From CAYVTV01 sp964563105 (GTDB lineage: Bacteria > Bacteroidota > Bacteroidia > Bacteroidales > GCA-2748055): a stretch of DNA of 24,420 nt. The position numbers were made by a program, and so were the translations under genes. The notes under the pieces were generated by a model. It ran no database searches, had not been told where the DNA came from, and saw nothing but the letters and a program-made list of their open reading frames with translations. The stretch covers positions 1-24,420 of the forward strand of contig CAZLXM010000058.1 in assembly GCA_964563105.1 (NCBI GenBank), read 5' to 3'. Shown here in pieces: positions 9,238 through 18,517 of the stretch; the stretch's first letter is position 1; each line of letters opens with the position of its first letter.

Positions 9238-10212
9238 ATGATCACTTTTGAAAAGGCAATAAAATATATTGAAGAGGAAATAAAAAAAATTCATCTTCCT
9301 GAAACACCCGCAAATCTTTATGAGCCCATAAAATATGCCCTTTCAGGGGGAGGGAAAAGGATTCGGCCTGCCCTGACAATTATCTCCTGTAATTTATTTG
9401 ATAATAACTATAAAAAAGCTGTTTTCCCGGCACTTGCGATTGAGGTATTTCATAATTTCACATTAATTCATGATGATTTAATGGATAACTCGCCAATTAG
9501 AAGAAATGAACCAACTTTACATTTAAAATGGAACCCAAACATTGCAATTCTTGCCGGAGATGCAATGAATGTTTTAGCTTATAAACTTATTAATAAAACG
9601 AATGAAAAAATACTCCCTGAAATTCTGAAAATATTTAATGAAACTGCTATTCAGGTATGTGAAGGTCAAATGATGGATATGGATTTTGAAAAGAGAAATG
9701 ATGTAAGCGAAGATCAATACCTGCAAATGATTGGTTTAAAAACATCTGCATTACTGGCAGCCAGTATGAAAATCGGGGCTGTAACAGGAGGGGCAGATAA
9801 TATTAATGCAGATACAATTTATAATTTTGGATATAATCTTGGACTTGCCTTTCAATTACAGGATGACTTACTGGATACTTTTGGAAATGAACAAATTTTC
9901 GGCAAAAGAATTGGCAATGATATCGTAACCAATAAAAAAACTTATTTGTTTATTCGGGCACTTGAACTTGCCTCCGAAAGCCAGAAAGATAATCTAAAAC
10001 TTCTTTATTCCACTACACAAACTAATAACACAGAAAAGATCAAAAAAGTAATTGAAATATTTCAACAGTTGAAGATAAAATCCTTTACAGAACAAACAAT
10101 ACAAAAGTATTTTAAAATCTCCATGCAATTTCTGGATAAACTTAATATTGATCAAAAAAGAAAGAAAATATTAGGACAATTTGCGTTAAATCTTTTAAAA
10201 AGAGTTAACTAA
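9238..10212 (+). CDS. Polyprenyl diphosphate synthase, short-chain type
   Basis: 324 residues from the ATG at 9238, which begins where the family alignment begins; the frame also opens from a GTG at 9136 and an ATG at 9178, but those extra 34 residues do not look like the family. Motifs: GGGKRIRP (37-44), first aspartate-rich DDLMD (79-83), GQMMDMDFE (143-151) and second aspartate-rich DDLLD (209-213). The enzyme condenses IPP onto allylic diphosphates with Mg2+ bound by the Asp motifs. Phe74 lies five residues before the first Asp motif; a bulky residue there limits product length, and the first motif has no two-residue insertion, so a C15-C20 product (farnesyl or geranylgeranyl diphosphate) is more likely than octaprenyl. 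The gene ends 8 bases from the convergent DUF2723 gene. Confidence 0.9.
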   Translation: MITFEKAIKYIEEEIKKIHLPETPANLYEPIKYALSGGGKRIRPALTIISCNLFDNNYKKAVFPALAIEVFHNFTLIHDDLMDNSPIRRNEPTLHLKWNPNIAILAGDAMNVLAYKLINKTNEKILPEILKIFNETAIQVCEGQMMDMDFEKRNDVSEDQYLQMIGLKTSALLAASMKIGAVTGGADNINADTIYNFGYNLGLAFQLQDDLLDTFGNEQIFGKRIGNDIVTNKKTYLFIRALELASESQKDNLKLLYSTTQTNNTEKIKKVIEIFQQLKIKSFTEQTIQKYFKISMQFLDKLNIDQKRKKILGQFALNLLKRVN

Positions 10213-10220
10213 CTATGTTT

Positions 10221-13200
10221 TTACCGGACAATGACTTCCTGTGAATACTTTTTTTCAAGTTTGAGCAAATTATTATAAAAACTCTGGCTTTGATAAGCTT
10301 CATTTTCAAACCTCATTTTGAATTTATCGTTAAGAGAGTTATAATAATTTAAATCCTGTTGCAAAATATTAGCATATTCCTTCATCAAAGAATTTGCCTT
10401 TTCTGTTGCACCGCATTTATAATATGCCTCAATAACTCCGGTAATTGATAACTCATTATGATCTTTATCCAGGTAACTAATTCCGGAAATGTAATGATCA
10501 TAAGGAATTTTTTGATGAGGTGCTAATTCCATACATCGATCCAGGACCAGTTCTGCCCCTTTTATTTTACCCTCATCAACAAGAGATTCTGCAAGCCTCA
10601 CAAATAATTTTCTAAATTTAATAACTGAAAATGTTCTAACATTAAAATAATCCAGATATACATCTTTTTCATTCATTCTTCCCCATGAAAAATTCTCCAT
10701 CAGGTTTTTATAGAGTATTTCACTATTTATACGACCCGGTTCAAAAAATTTATCTTTACTAAGAGTTCTTATATTTACAAATCTCGATGCAAGTCCTTCT
10801 AGCTGAAAATAATCTTCGAGGCCTAATGTGCTTTCGTCTCCGCCGGCAATAAAATAAATTGGCCGCTCCCAATTATTAGCTGCCAATATATCCATTTGAA
10901 TCAGACNNNNNNNNNNAAGATAGTTCCTTGGATATTCCCATATTACAGCTGATTGGGAATTGTTTTCATTTTCTGTTAAAAAATTATTATCGGCCATATC
11001 CACATTAATATCTGCTGGTAACATAAAAGTATTTGAAGGCAGAATTGTGAAATCACCTGACCTGGTTTTTTCCATAAATGGATTTTCATCATTTTTAATA
11101 CCTTCAATTATTTCATGCAATGGATAAACCACAGAATCCTCTAATACATAAATTACATTATTTATTCCCTCTTTGTATTTGTCTGCCGGTAATGAAACAG
11201 GTAAAGGCCCTGATTTGTATGATTTCTTTTTCATCTGGTCTATATACCAGTCAGTATTTAAAAGCATAAGATTAACTACTCTTACATCTGTACGATAACC
11301 TTCAACGTCCTGAATATACCATAAAGGGAAAGTGTCATTATCTCCGTTTGTAAAAATGATTGCATTTTCAGCACAGGAGTCCAGATAATTTTTCGCGATA
11401 TCTCTGACAATGTACCGGCCTGATCTGTCATGATCATCCCAGTTCTGACAAGCCATAATCACCGGTACAGTTAAAATGCAAAAAACAAGCGCTAAAATAG
11501 CGGAAATCAAATCATTTGAAATATGCCTGAAATTTCGGTACAGAGATAATACACCAAGGCCTATCCAGATAGAAAATGCATAAAATGATCCCGCATAAGC
11601 ATAATCTCTCTCCCTTGGCTGATATGGAGTTTGATTGAGATAAATTACAATGGCTATTCCGGTCATGAAAAATAAAGTCATTATTATCACAAAATCTCTC
11701 TTATGATTTGAAGAATGATAAAATAAACCTAGAATTCCTAAAATAAAAGGAAGGAAATAATATCGATTTCGAGAAGGATTGTTTTTATATTTATCGGGCA
11801 ATGTATCCTGATTTCCAAGCCTTATCGCGTCAATAAATTTAATACCGCTGATCCAATTACCATTTACCAGGCTTCCATGACTTTGAATATCATTTTGTTT
11901 TCCGGCAAAATTCCACATAAAATACCGAAAATACATATGCCCAAACTGATAGTTTAAAAAGAATGCCAGATTATTTAAAAAACCGGCCTTTCTCCCTTCC
12001 CTGATAAGTCCCCAGCTTTTATAAGCATGCACATGATCATTCTCCTGACTATAAATTCTTGGAAATAATTTAATTCTGTCGGAATAACGAATTTTGATTT
12101 CCCGAAACACTATTTCATATTTCCCGGATTCTTTATTTTGCCTGTAAATCGGAGCTCCTTTTTTCATTACAGCATTTCCCGATCCATCTCTTTTTATTTT
12201 ATCATCGAAATAATGTCCCGTTAGTAATGGACGATTTCCATATTGTTCCCTGTTCAAATAATATTGTACACTAAAAACATTGTTTGGATTATTCTCATCC
12301 ATAGGCGGATTCGCGGATGAACGCACAATTATCACAGCATAAGAAGAATAACCGATCAAAATAACTGTCAGGGACAATAATATGGTATTGATTAACACCT
12401 TGTTTTTTTTATGGGAAATAATAATACCACTGACTAATATTGCTGTGAGTAATATCAGAAATATCCATACCCCGCTGTTAAATGGAAAACCAAATACATT
12501 AACAAAAAGCAGTTCAAATAAAGTTGCAACATGGACTAAGCCGCTAATTATCCCATAAATGATCAGCAACAGTATTATTCCTGATATCATCAATGCTTTA
12601 ATTAATCCTGCAGCACTAATTTCCCTGTTTTTCCTGAAATAATATATAAGCACAATTGCAGGAATAGCCAGAAGGTTTAATAAATGAACCCCTATTGATA
12701 AACCCATTAAATAGGCAATTAAAATAAGCCATCTGTTAGCATGTGGCTCATCGGCAATATTTTCCCATTTCAAAATGGCCCAAAATACAATTGCAGTGAA
12801 CATAGATGATAAGGCATAAACTTCAGCCTCTACCGCTGAGAACCAAAAGGTATCAGAAAAGGCATATGCAAATGCCCCTGTAAGGCCGCTCCCAATGATC
12901 AGAACAATATTAACCCTGCTAAAGTTATTATTCTTAATCAATATCTTGCCGGCAAGATGGGTAATTGTCCAAAAAAGGAACATAACAGTAAAAGCACTGG
13001 CAAATGCAGACATCATATTTATCATCATTGCAACTTTTGATGTATCCCTTGCAAATAAGGAAAAAAATCTTCCGGCTAAAAGATATAAAGGTGCTCCCGG
13101 AGGGTGACCTATCTGCAACTTATAAGATGCAGAAATAAATTCCCCACAATCCCACCAACTAACAGTTGGTTCAAGTGTTAACAGATATGTGATAAGGGCA

Positions 13201-13253
13201 ATAAAAAAAGTCAGCCAGCCGAAAAAAATATTATACCGTGAATAAGCATTCAT
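10221..13253 (-). CDS. DUF2723 (TMEM260-like) integral membrane glycosyltransferase
   Basis: About 1010 residues. The N-terminal half has many membrane helices; after the first one a conserved loop reads SWWDCGEFISASYKL then GHPPGAPLY (residues ~32-55), the DUF2723 signature with acidic residues D35 and E38 typical of GT-C glycosyltransferases. The middle holds YQPRERDYAYAGSF and FTNGDNDTFPLWY, also typical, then a soluble helical C-terminus. The eukaryotic relative TMEM260 is a protein O-mannosyltransferase, and DUF2723 proteins in Bacteroidetes are suspected of transferring sugars to exported proteins; this is inference from the family. A run of ten N (10907-10916) hides about four residues before LIQMDILAANNWERPIYF; the frame is preserved across it. 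Divergent from the SUI1 gene group. Confidence 0.88.
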   Translation of the reverse strand: MNAYSRYNIFFGWLTFFIALITYLLTLEPTVSWWDCGEFISASYKLQIGHPPGAPLYLLAGRFFSLFARDTSKVAMMINMMSAFASAFTVMFLFWTITHLAGKILIKNNNFSRVNIVLIIGSGLTGAFAYAFSDTFWFSAVEAEVYALSSMFTAIVFWAILKWENIADEPHANRWLILIAYLMGLSIGVHLLNLLAIPAIVLIYYFRKNREISAAGLIKALMISGIILLLIIYGIISGLVHVATLFELLFVNVFGFPFNSGVWIFLILLTAILVSGIIISHKKNKVLINTILLSLTVILIGYSSYAVIIVRSSANPPMDENNPNNVFSVQYYLNREQYGNRPLLTGHYFDDKIKRDGSGNAVMKKGAPIYRQNKESGKYEIVFREIKIRYSDRIKLFPRIYSQENDHVHAYKSWGLIREGRKAGFLNNLAFFLNYQFGHMYFRYFMWNFAGKQNDIQSHGSLVNGNWISGIKFIDAIRLGNQDTLPDKYKNNPSRNRYYFLPFILGILGLFYHSSNHKRDFVIIMTLFFMTGIAIVIYLNQTPYQPRERDYAYAGSFYAFSIWIGLGVLSLYRNFRHISNDLISAILALVFCILTVPVIMACQNWDDHDRSGRYIVRDIAKNYLDSCAENAIIFTNGDNDTFPLWYIQDVEGYRTDVRVVNLMLLNTDWYIDQMKKKSYKSGPLPVSLPADKYKEGINNVIYVLEDSVVYPLHEIIEGIKNDENPFMEKTRSGDFTILPSNTFMLPADINVDMADNNFLTENENNSQSAVIWEYPRNYLXXXXLIQMDILAANNWERPIYFIAGGDESTLGLEDYFQLEGLASRFVNIRTLSKDKFFEPGRINSEILYKNLMENFSWGRMNEKDVYLDYFNVRTFSVIKFRKLFVRLAESLVDEGKIKGAELVLDRCMELAPHQKIPYDHYISGISYLDKDHNELSITGVIEAYYKCGATEKANSLMKEYANILQQDLNYYNSLNDKFKMRFENEAYQSQSFYNNLLKLEKKYSQEVIVR
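10907..10916. other. Assembly gap (10 N)
   Basis: Ten unknown bases inside the DUF2723 gene. The frame is the same on both sides, and about four hidden residues fits the spacing I recall between the Tyr-Leu and LxxxD elements in related proteins, so the gap size may be close to true. Confidence 0.99.
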
Positions 13254-13396
13254 TTATTTGTTATATATTTCTTTATTTTGTATTTAACTAAAATTTGTCG
13301 AACAAATGTTTAGATTGTTTGAATGAATTTAATGCCCGGGCTTCTTTATCAAAATACTTAAAGGATAATCTAATTACTTTCGTGACATACAAATAT

Positions 13397-13747
13397 ATGC
13401 ATAACAAAAATACAAACAGGAAAAAGCTTTCAGGAATTGTTTATTCAACAAATCCTGAATTTATTTATGAATACGACCAAAATGAGGAACAAACAACACT
13501 TCCTCCTGCAATGCAAAAACTGATAATTAAAACAGATAAAAAAAACCGGAAAGGTAAAATTGTAACCCTGGTATCCGGATTTATCGGGACAAACTCTGAT
13601 CTGCAAGATTTAGGCAAAGATCTTAAAAATATTTGCAGTTCAGGTGGTTCCGCCAAAGAAGGTGAGATAATCATTCAGGGGGATATGAAAGAAAAGATTT
13701 TTAATTATTTAATTTCAAAGGGTTATAATGTTAAAAAAATGAATTGA
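13397..13747 (+). CDS. SUI1/eIF1-like translation factor (YciH family)
   Basis: 116 residues from the ATG at 13397. The frame is open from a TTG at 13295, but the extra 34 residues, including two Cys, are not typical of YciH, so I prefer the ATG. The SUI1 fold covers about residues 40-113, with GKIVTLVSGF (53-62) and SSGGSAKEGEIIIQGD (81-96), both strongly conserved between bacterial YciH and eukaryotic eIF1. Eukaryotic eIF1 monitors start-codon choice on the small ribosomal subunit; bacterial YciH has been linked to initiation fidelity, with an uncertain role. Its TGA overlaps the next ATG as TGATG, so the two genes are translationally coupled. A dyad ATTTGT/ACAAAT with a 3-base loop lies at 13293-13307 in the divergent promoter region. 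Confidence 0.87.
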   Translation: MHNKNTNRKKLSGIVYSTNPEFIYEYDQNEEQTTLPPAMQKLIIKTDKKNRKGKIVTLVSGFIGTNSDLQDLGKDLKNICSSGGSAKEGEIIIQGDMKEKIFNYLISKGYNVKKMN

Positions 13748-16638
13748 TGAAGCGCGGAAAAAAGGGCTTTCGTCTGATTAAATATATTTCAGTTTTTATT
13801 TTGATTTTTTCCTTTTCTAAGGATAAAAATATTTATAGCCAGTTTTTTGAATGGGGGCAGGATCCTGCTTCAATAAAATGGAACAGGCTGGATACCGAAA
13901 ATTTCCAAATAATCTTTCCGCGTGAAATAAGTGAAAATGCTGTTAAAATATCTTCCCTTCTTGAAGAGAGTTATAAAAAAAATGCCTTACAATTAAATCA
14001 TAAACCTTTTAGAGTACCTGTTGTAATACATAATCAAAGTGTTATATCAAACGGTTTTGTTGGAATAGCTCCCCGCAGAATGGAAATATTCATGCATCCG
14101 GATCCGAAAGGTTATCCGGACGAATGGTTGAAACAACTGGCGATTCACGAACAACGACATGTAACCCAAATATCAAAAGTCAATCAGGGATTTACCCGCT
14201 TCCTTTCTAATTTTATAGGTGAACAGGCAAATGGCTATGGTGCTGCACTCCTGCCCTTCTGGCTAATTGAAGGTGATGCTGTTTGGGCTGAAACTTCCCT
14301 TTCCAATACCGGTCGCGGGCGCCTTCCGGCCTTTGAAAAGGAACTAAAAGTTATCTTGGCATATAAACCTGAAGGTTATTCTCATGAAAAAAGCTTTTTG
14401 GGCTCTTATAAGGATTTTATTCCTGATTATTACCGGTATGGCTTTCAGATGGTCAGATATGGCAGGGAAAAATATGGAGATAACTTCTGGCCGGATGCTA
14501 TAAGTTTTACCGGAAAAAATTCATGGATGATCTCACCACTTTCATATTATATAAAAACAAAAACAGGCCTTAACAGGACACAATTTCATAATGAATCAAT
14601 TAAATTCATGAGGTCTCACTGGGAAAAAACTTCACAAGAAAGAACTGTAAAAGAATATGTTATCCTGAATAATTCAAATAAAACCTACACTAATTACCAA
14701 TATCCATACCTCCCTGGAGACTCATCAATTGTTACTTTAAAAACCGGATTAGATATTATCCCTGCAATAATTAAAATAAATCCCAATGGCAGCGAAACTC
14801 ATATATTTACCCCGGGTACACTCAATTCAGGAAGAATTTCTGTTTATAATAATAAAATACTTTGGGATGAATATCGTTCTGACTTAAGATGGAGTAATCG
14901 CAGCTTTAGCATTCTCAGAGAATACGATATGGAAACCGGATCTGTCAGATCATTAAGTCGTAAATCACGTTATTCTTCTCCTTCTTATTCACCTGGAGGT
15001 GATACAATTATAGCAGTTGAAATTAATCCGTTACAGGAAACATTTCTTGTAATTATTTCTGCAACTGACGGTAAAGTAATTGAAAAAATACCAGGTTATG
15101 AAAATGCTTTTCTTCAATCTCCGGAATGGATTAAAGGAACAGAAACAATTGCAGCAATTGCAGTAAATGAAAAGGGTAAAGCCATAGTTTTATATGACAG
15201 GAATAAAAGAAGCTGGTCACAGTTTTTTAATGCAGGATTTTTTGATATACAAGACCTCAGATCAACAGGAAGTTATCTTTTATTTCAGGGCAGTTACAAT
15301 GGAATAGATGATATATATGCAATAAACTTTAAAAACAAGAATGTTTATCGCATCAGTAACTCTCAATTTGGCGCTTATCAACCGGCAATCTCATCAGATG
15401 AGAGCTTAATAATATTTTCAATGTACACAAAAGATGGATTTCAACTTAGCAAAACAAACTTTAAACCCTCTCAGCTTAATATTGTAAATATTGATTCTCT
15501 TATCACAGAAACACAGCCATTTTTTAATACCCGGATTAAGGATTCAATATTTATTCAGCCGGTGGAACCTTATGAACCAGATATTAAAAAATATCCAAAA
15601 TTGACATCTTTATTTCGTTTCCATAGCTGGCTGCCATTTTATTTGGATTATAACCATCTTACACTTGATAATCGGGCTCTAAATCCGGGGGTTTCTCTTG
15701 TTTCACAGAATATTTTAAGTACAGCTTTAAGCAGCCTGGGATATGAATATAATAATAAAGAACATATATTTCATGCTGCTTTTACTTATAAAGGGATTCT
15801 CCCTGTTTTTAATATTTCGGCTGATTATGGAGGAGTTCCAATATCAATCCCAAAAGATACCGCAGAATTGATCACAAAAAATAACAAATATTTATTTTAT
15901 AATTTTCAAACATTTATTCCCTTAAATTTAAGTTCAGGAAAAGTAATAAGCGGAGTACGCCCAATTTTGAAACTAAGTTATTCAGGTAATTACTATTATT
16001 ATGAATCAGAAAAAGCTTATAATAAGGGTATTTATTTTCTTGAACCGCGTATATATCTTTACTCTTATTTGCAAATGGCATACAGGGACCTTCAACCGAA
16101 ATGGGGATTTATTGCAGATGGTAAAAGATTATCAACACCTTTTGAGAAAGAAATATTTGGATCGCTTTCATCGCTCAAATCTGTTATTTATCTGCCCGGA
16201 CTAATATCTAACCATGGAATAAAATTTCAATATCAAATGCAGGTGCAAAAACCTGAAAAATATCTTCCTGGTAATGAAATTTTATTCCCCCGGGGTTATA
16301 AAAACCTGACAGCAATCAAGCTATCAAAGTTTTCTGCCGATTATATTTTGCCTCTCATATATCCCGACATAAAACTTGGATCAGTTTTTTACCTGAAAAG
16401 GATTTATGCTTCCGCTTTTGGTGACTATATGAAAGGGTCTCAGGTTTATGAAAGAAACAATAATCATACTACGGTATCCAATAAAAACATCTATTCAATT
16501 GGAACAGAAATAAATTTTGAATATCATTTTTTCCGTTTTCTTTTCCCGTTTATTCAGGGAATTCGTGCAAGTTATATTTCAGAAAAGGGGAAATTCGTGT
16601 ATGAAAGTCTTTTTAATATTAATATTAACAGGTTTTAA
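13747..16638 (+). CDS. Exported HExxH metallopeptidase/beta-propeller/outer-membrane barrel protein
   Basis: 963 residues from the ATG at 13747; a TTG one codon earlier is also possible. N-terminal signal segment (KYISVFILIFSF, about residues 11-23). Residues ~40-290 resemble a gluzincin (peptidase MA-like) domain: the zinc motif HEQRH (134-138), then WLIEGDAVWAE about 40 residues later with E175 as probable third ligand. Residues ~300-580 contain repeated propeller-blade phrases such as YSSPSYSPGGDTIIAVE and YQPAISSDESLIIFS (TolB/WD40-like). The rest is rich in alternating aromatic strands and ends in NININRF, a C-terminal Phe typical of outer-membrane barrels. Inference: an outer-membrane protein with a periplasmic or surface peptidase-like module. 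Substrate unknown. It sits between SUI1 and a TonB-like gene. Confidence 0.75.
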   Translation: MKRGKKGFRLIKYISVFILIFSFSKDKNIYSQFFEWGQDPASIKWNRLDTENFQIIFPREISENAVKISSLLEESYKKNALQLNHKPFRVPVVIHNQSVISNGFVGIAPRRMEIFMHPDPKGYPDEWLKQLAIHEQRHVTQISKVNQGFTRFLSNFIGEQANGYGAALLPFWLIEGDAVWAETSLSNTGRGRLPAFEKELKVILAYKPEGYSHEKSFLGSYKDFIPDYYRYGFQMVRYGREKYGDNFWPDAISFTGKNSWMISPLSYYIKTKTGLNRTQFHNESIKFMRSHWEKTSQERTVKEYVILNNSNKTYTNYQYPYLPGDSSIVTLKTGLDIIPAIIKINPNGSETHIFTPGTLNSGRISVYNNKILWDEYRSDLRWSNRSFSILREYDMETGSVRSLSRKSRYSSPSYSPGGDTIIAVEINPLQETFLVIISATDGKVIEKIPGYENAFLQSPEWIKGTETIAAIAVNEKGKAIVLYDRNKRSWSQFFNAGFFDIQDLRSTGSYLLFQGSYNGIDDIYAINFKNKNVYRISNSQFGAYQPAISSDESLIIFSMYTKDGFQLSKTNFKPSQLNIVNIDSLITETQPFFNTRIKDSIFIQPVEPYEPDIKKYPKLTSLFRFHSWLPFYLDYNHLTLDNRALNPGVSLVSQNILSTALSSLGYEYNNKEHIFHAAFTYKGILPVFNISADYGGVPISIPKDTAELITKNNKYLFYNFQTFIPLNLSSGKVISGVRPILKLSYSGNYYYYESEKAYNKGIYFLEPRIYLYSYLQMAYRDLQPKWGFIADGKRLSTPFEKEIFGSLSSLKSVIYLPGLISNHGIKFQYQMQVQKPEKYLPGNEILFPRGYKNLTAIKLSKFSADYILPLIYPDIKLGSVFYLKRIYASAFGDYMKGSQVYERNNNHTTVSNKNIYSIGTEINFEYHFFRFLFPFIQGIRASYISEKGKFVYESLFNININRF

Positions 16639-16717
16639 TCCTTTTATTTGCTGTGTTTAGTTATTATTTTTGCTTTTCAAAATTTATTTCTTCTTGAAAA
16701 CTGTTGATGAGCATATA

Positions 16718-17479
16718 ATGGGATTATTTGAAGAACCTTTTACAATAAAAGGTTTTATTAAGAAGAATATTTATGGTATTGTTACAACATTAATTTTTCA
16801 TATTTTAGTTTTCATAGCTTTAATAGGAGTAAAATTACATTCTTTACGGGAAATTAATGAGCTGGGGCTCATAATGGATTTTGATTATATATATCAGGAA
16901 GAAGAGAAAGAGCTTTTAACACCTGAAGAACTTGCCAAATTGGAACTTTTTGAAAGATTCCTTGAACAATCCCTCAGACAAAGTAATCAACCTGTGAATA
17001 TATCCAGCCATCTGGAAAAGCAGATTAGTACAACTAATTTTGTTGACCAGGTGAAACAGGAGCTGGATAATAGCAGGAGTATTGAAGAAAAGGAGGAACT
17101 GGAGAAGTTGGAACAAAAAATTTCAAATACAGAAATCCCGAAAGCTACTGAAGATTTTCAGGAAGAAAAAGCTCAGGAATATCATGGGCCTACAAGAATA
17201 AGCTATGAATTTCTGGAAGCACCTTTTAACAGGTCGCCGGTACATTTACCTGTTCCCATATACAAATGCCGGGGTGATGGTGTTGTAGAAGTAGCTATTC
17301 AGGTTGACCTGTCAGGCAGGGTTGTATCAGCAAAGCCAACCATATTGGGATCTCCGTCCGACGGACAATGTTTGGCTGAAGCGGCGGTTAAATATGCTTT
17401 ATTGGCAAGATTTTCCAAACCGGAAAATGCCCCCTCTGTACATAAAGGTAAAATTACATATTCATTTGTTGCACAGTAG
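16718..17479 (+). CDS. TonB-like protein with single membrane anchor
   Basis: 253 residues from the ATG at 16718; the upstream TTG at 16670 would add 16 residues and lacks support. Residues 18-39 form one hydrophobic segment (IVTTLIFHILVFIALIGV) after a short cytoplasmic, lysine-containing tail, giving an N-in topology. Residues ~50-165 are Glu/Lys-rich and probably coiled coil, unlike the Pro/Lys-rich spacer of classical TonB. The C-terminus (~185-253) matches the TonB-C pattern: GVVEVAIQVDLSGRVVSA, then LAEAAVKYALLARFSK and KGKITYSFVAQ. TonB-C domains transmit proton-motive energy to outer-membrane transporters or bind periplasmic partners; no ExbB/ExbD gene is nearby. It lies 79 bases after the outer-membrane peptidase gene on the same strand and may serve it. 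Confidence 0.72.
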   Translation: MGLFEEPFTIKGFIKKNIYGIVTTLIFHILVFIALIGVKLHSLREINELGLIMDFDYIYQEEEKELLTPEELAKLELFERFLEQSLRQSNQPVNISSHLEKQISTTNFVDQVKQELDNSRSIEEKEELEKLEQKISNTEIPKATEDFQEEKAQEYHGPTRISYEFLEAPFNRSPVHLPVPIYKCRGDGVVEVAIQVDLSGRVVSAKPTILGSPSDGQCLAEAAVKYALLARFSKPENAPSVHKGKITYSFVAQ

Positions 17480-17492
17480 TTATGTTAACTAC
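17476..17492. terminator. Hairpin between convergent gene ends (possible bidirectional terminator)
   Basis: Perfect inverted repeat GTAGTTA-TGT-TAACTAC that overlaps the TAG stop of the TonB-like gene and lies 13 bases from the end of the convergent GT9 gene. No T-run follows on either strand, so intrinsic termination is uncertain. Confidence 0.25.
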
Positions 17493-17505
17493 GAAATTAT
17501 TAATC

Positions 17506-18501
17506 TTAATTTGATATTTGAACAGCTTTATTCACCCAATCAGCGACTTTGTTTATATCCTGATCAATCATACAACGGAAATGGGACTTAGGACATTTAT
17601 CAAAACCAATTTTAGAGCAAGGTCTGCATGATAAACCTTTAACTTCGGAAATTAGTGAACCTTTACCGGCTCTGTAAGGGACCATCCCAAACTCAGGAAT
17701 GGTATTTCCCCATATGGAAACAATGTTTTTTTTGAATGCGGCAGCAATATGCATCAATCCTGTATCATGAGTTATTACCATTTTCGAATCCCTGACTAAT
17801 ATCGCCGACATGTTAAGGCTTAAACGGCCGGTAAAATTTAAAATAAGTTTATTAGAAGTAAGTTTACAAATTTCGTCGGCTGTAGCAATATCTTCTTTTC
17901 CCCCGAGTAATATAAGCGGATATGAAATCATACTGCATAACTCGGCTACTTTTTCAGCAGGCATTTTTTTTGTGAAATGCCGGCCTCCGATACAAATTGC
18001 AATATATTCGTTCGGAATAACATCACTTACAAATTTAGGCAGGCATTCATCTTCCACACCTATAAAATAATCCAGTCCTTTTTTATCATCAGAAATATCG
18101 AAGAGCCGCAATGTATCAAGGTATCTTTCCACAATATGTTGCTTTGGCAAATAATTTACTTTAAAATTAACCATCAGCCATTTGGCTATATTTAATTTTT
18201 TTACGGTAAAAGACAGGATCCTGAGAGAATTTTTTATCCTGAAAGTCCTTAAATTATTATGTAAATCAATTATATAATCAAAATTCTCTTTTTTTAATTC
18301 CCTGAGCAACTTTGCCATATTTTTTTCATACAGCCATATTTTATCGATATTGGTATTATTAACAAGTATCTGCTTATATTGTGGTTTTGTAAGATAGTGT
18401 ATCTCAGCATTTAAAATTTGCTTTTTTAACATCCTTAAAACAGGGGTAGTGAGAACAATATCCCCTATCGAACTTAACCTTATTACTAGATACTTAGGCA
18501 T
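17506..18501 (-). CDS. Glycosyltransferase family 9 (ADP-heptose:LPS heptosyltransferase-like)
   Basis: 331 residues, cytoplasmic or peripheral membrane, two Rossmann-like domains (GT-B). The N-terminus VIRLSSIGDIVLTTPVLR (residues 6-23) is the family acceptor-side signature, and HDTGLMHIAAAF (245-256) with the following WGNTIPEFG is the nucleotide-sugar binding signature. Four cysteines near the C-terminus (C292, C295, C303, C310 in CRPCSK...CPKSHFRC) are common in Bacteroidetes members. Relatives add heptose or a similar sugar to lipopolysaccharide inner core; the exact donor is not fixed by sequence. It is the last gene of the leftward group starting with atpD, 16 bases downstream of the alpha/beta hydrolase gene. 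Confidence 0.9.
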   Translation of the reverse strand: MPKYLVIRLSSIGDIVLTTPVLRMLKKQILNAEIHYLTKPQYKQILVNNTNIDKIWLYEKNMAKLLRELKKENFDYIIDLHNNLRTFRIKNSLRILSFTVKKLNIAKWLMVNFKVNYLPKQHIVERYLDTLRLFDISDDKKGLDYFIGVEDECLPKFVSDVIPNEYIAICIGGRHFTKKMPAEKVAELCSMISYPLILLGGKEDIATADEICKLTSNKLILNFTGRLSLNMSAILVRDSKMVITHDTGLMHIAAAFKKNIVSIWGNTIPEFGMVPYRAGKGSLISEVKGLSCRPCSKIGFDKCPKSHFRCMIDQDINKVADWVNKAVQISN

Positions 18502-18517
18502 TAATTTTGGTATTTTT

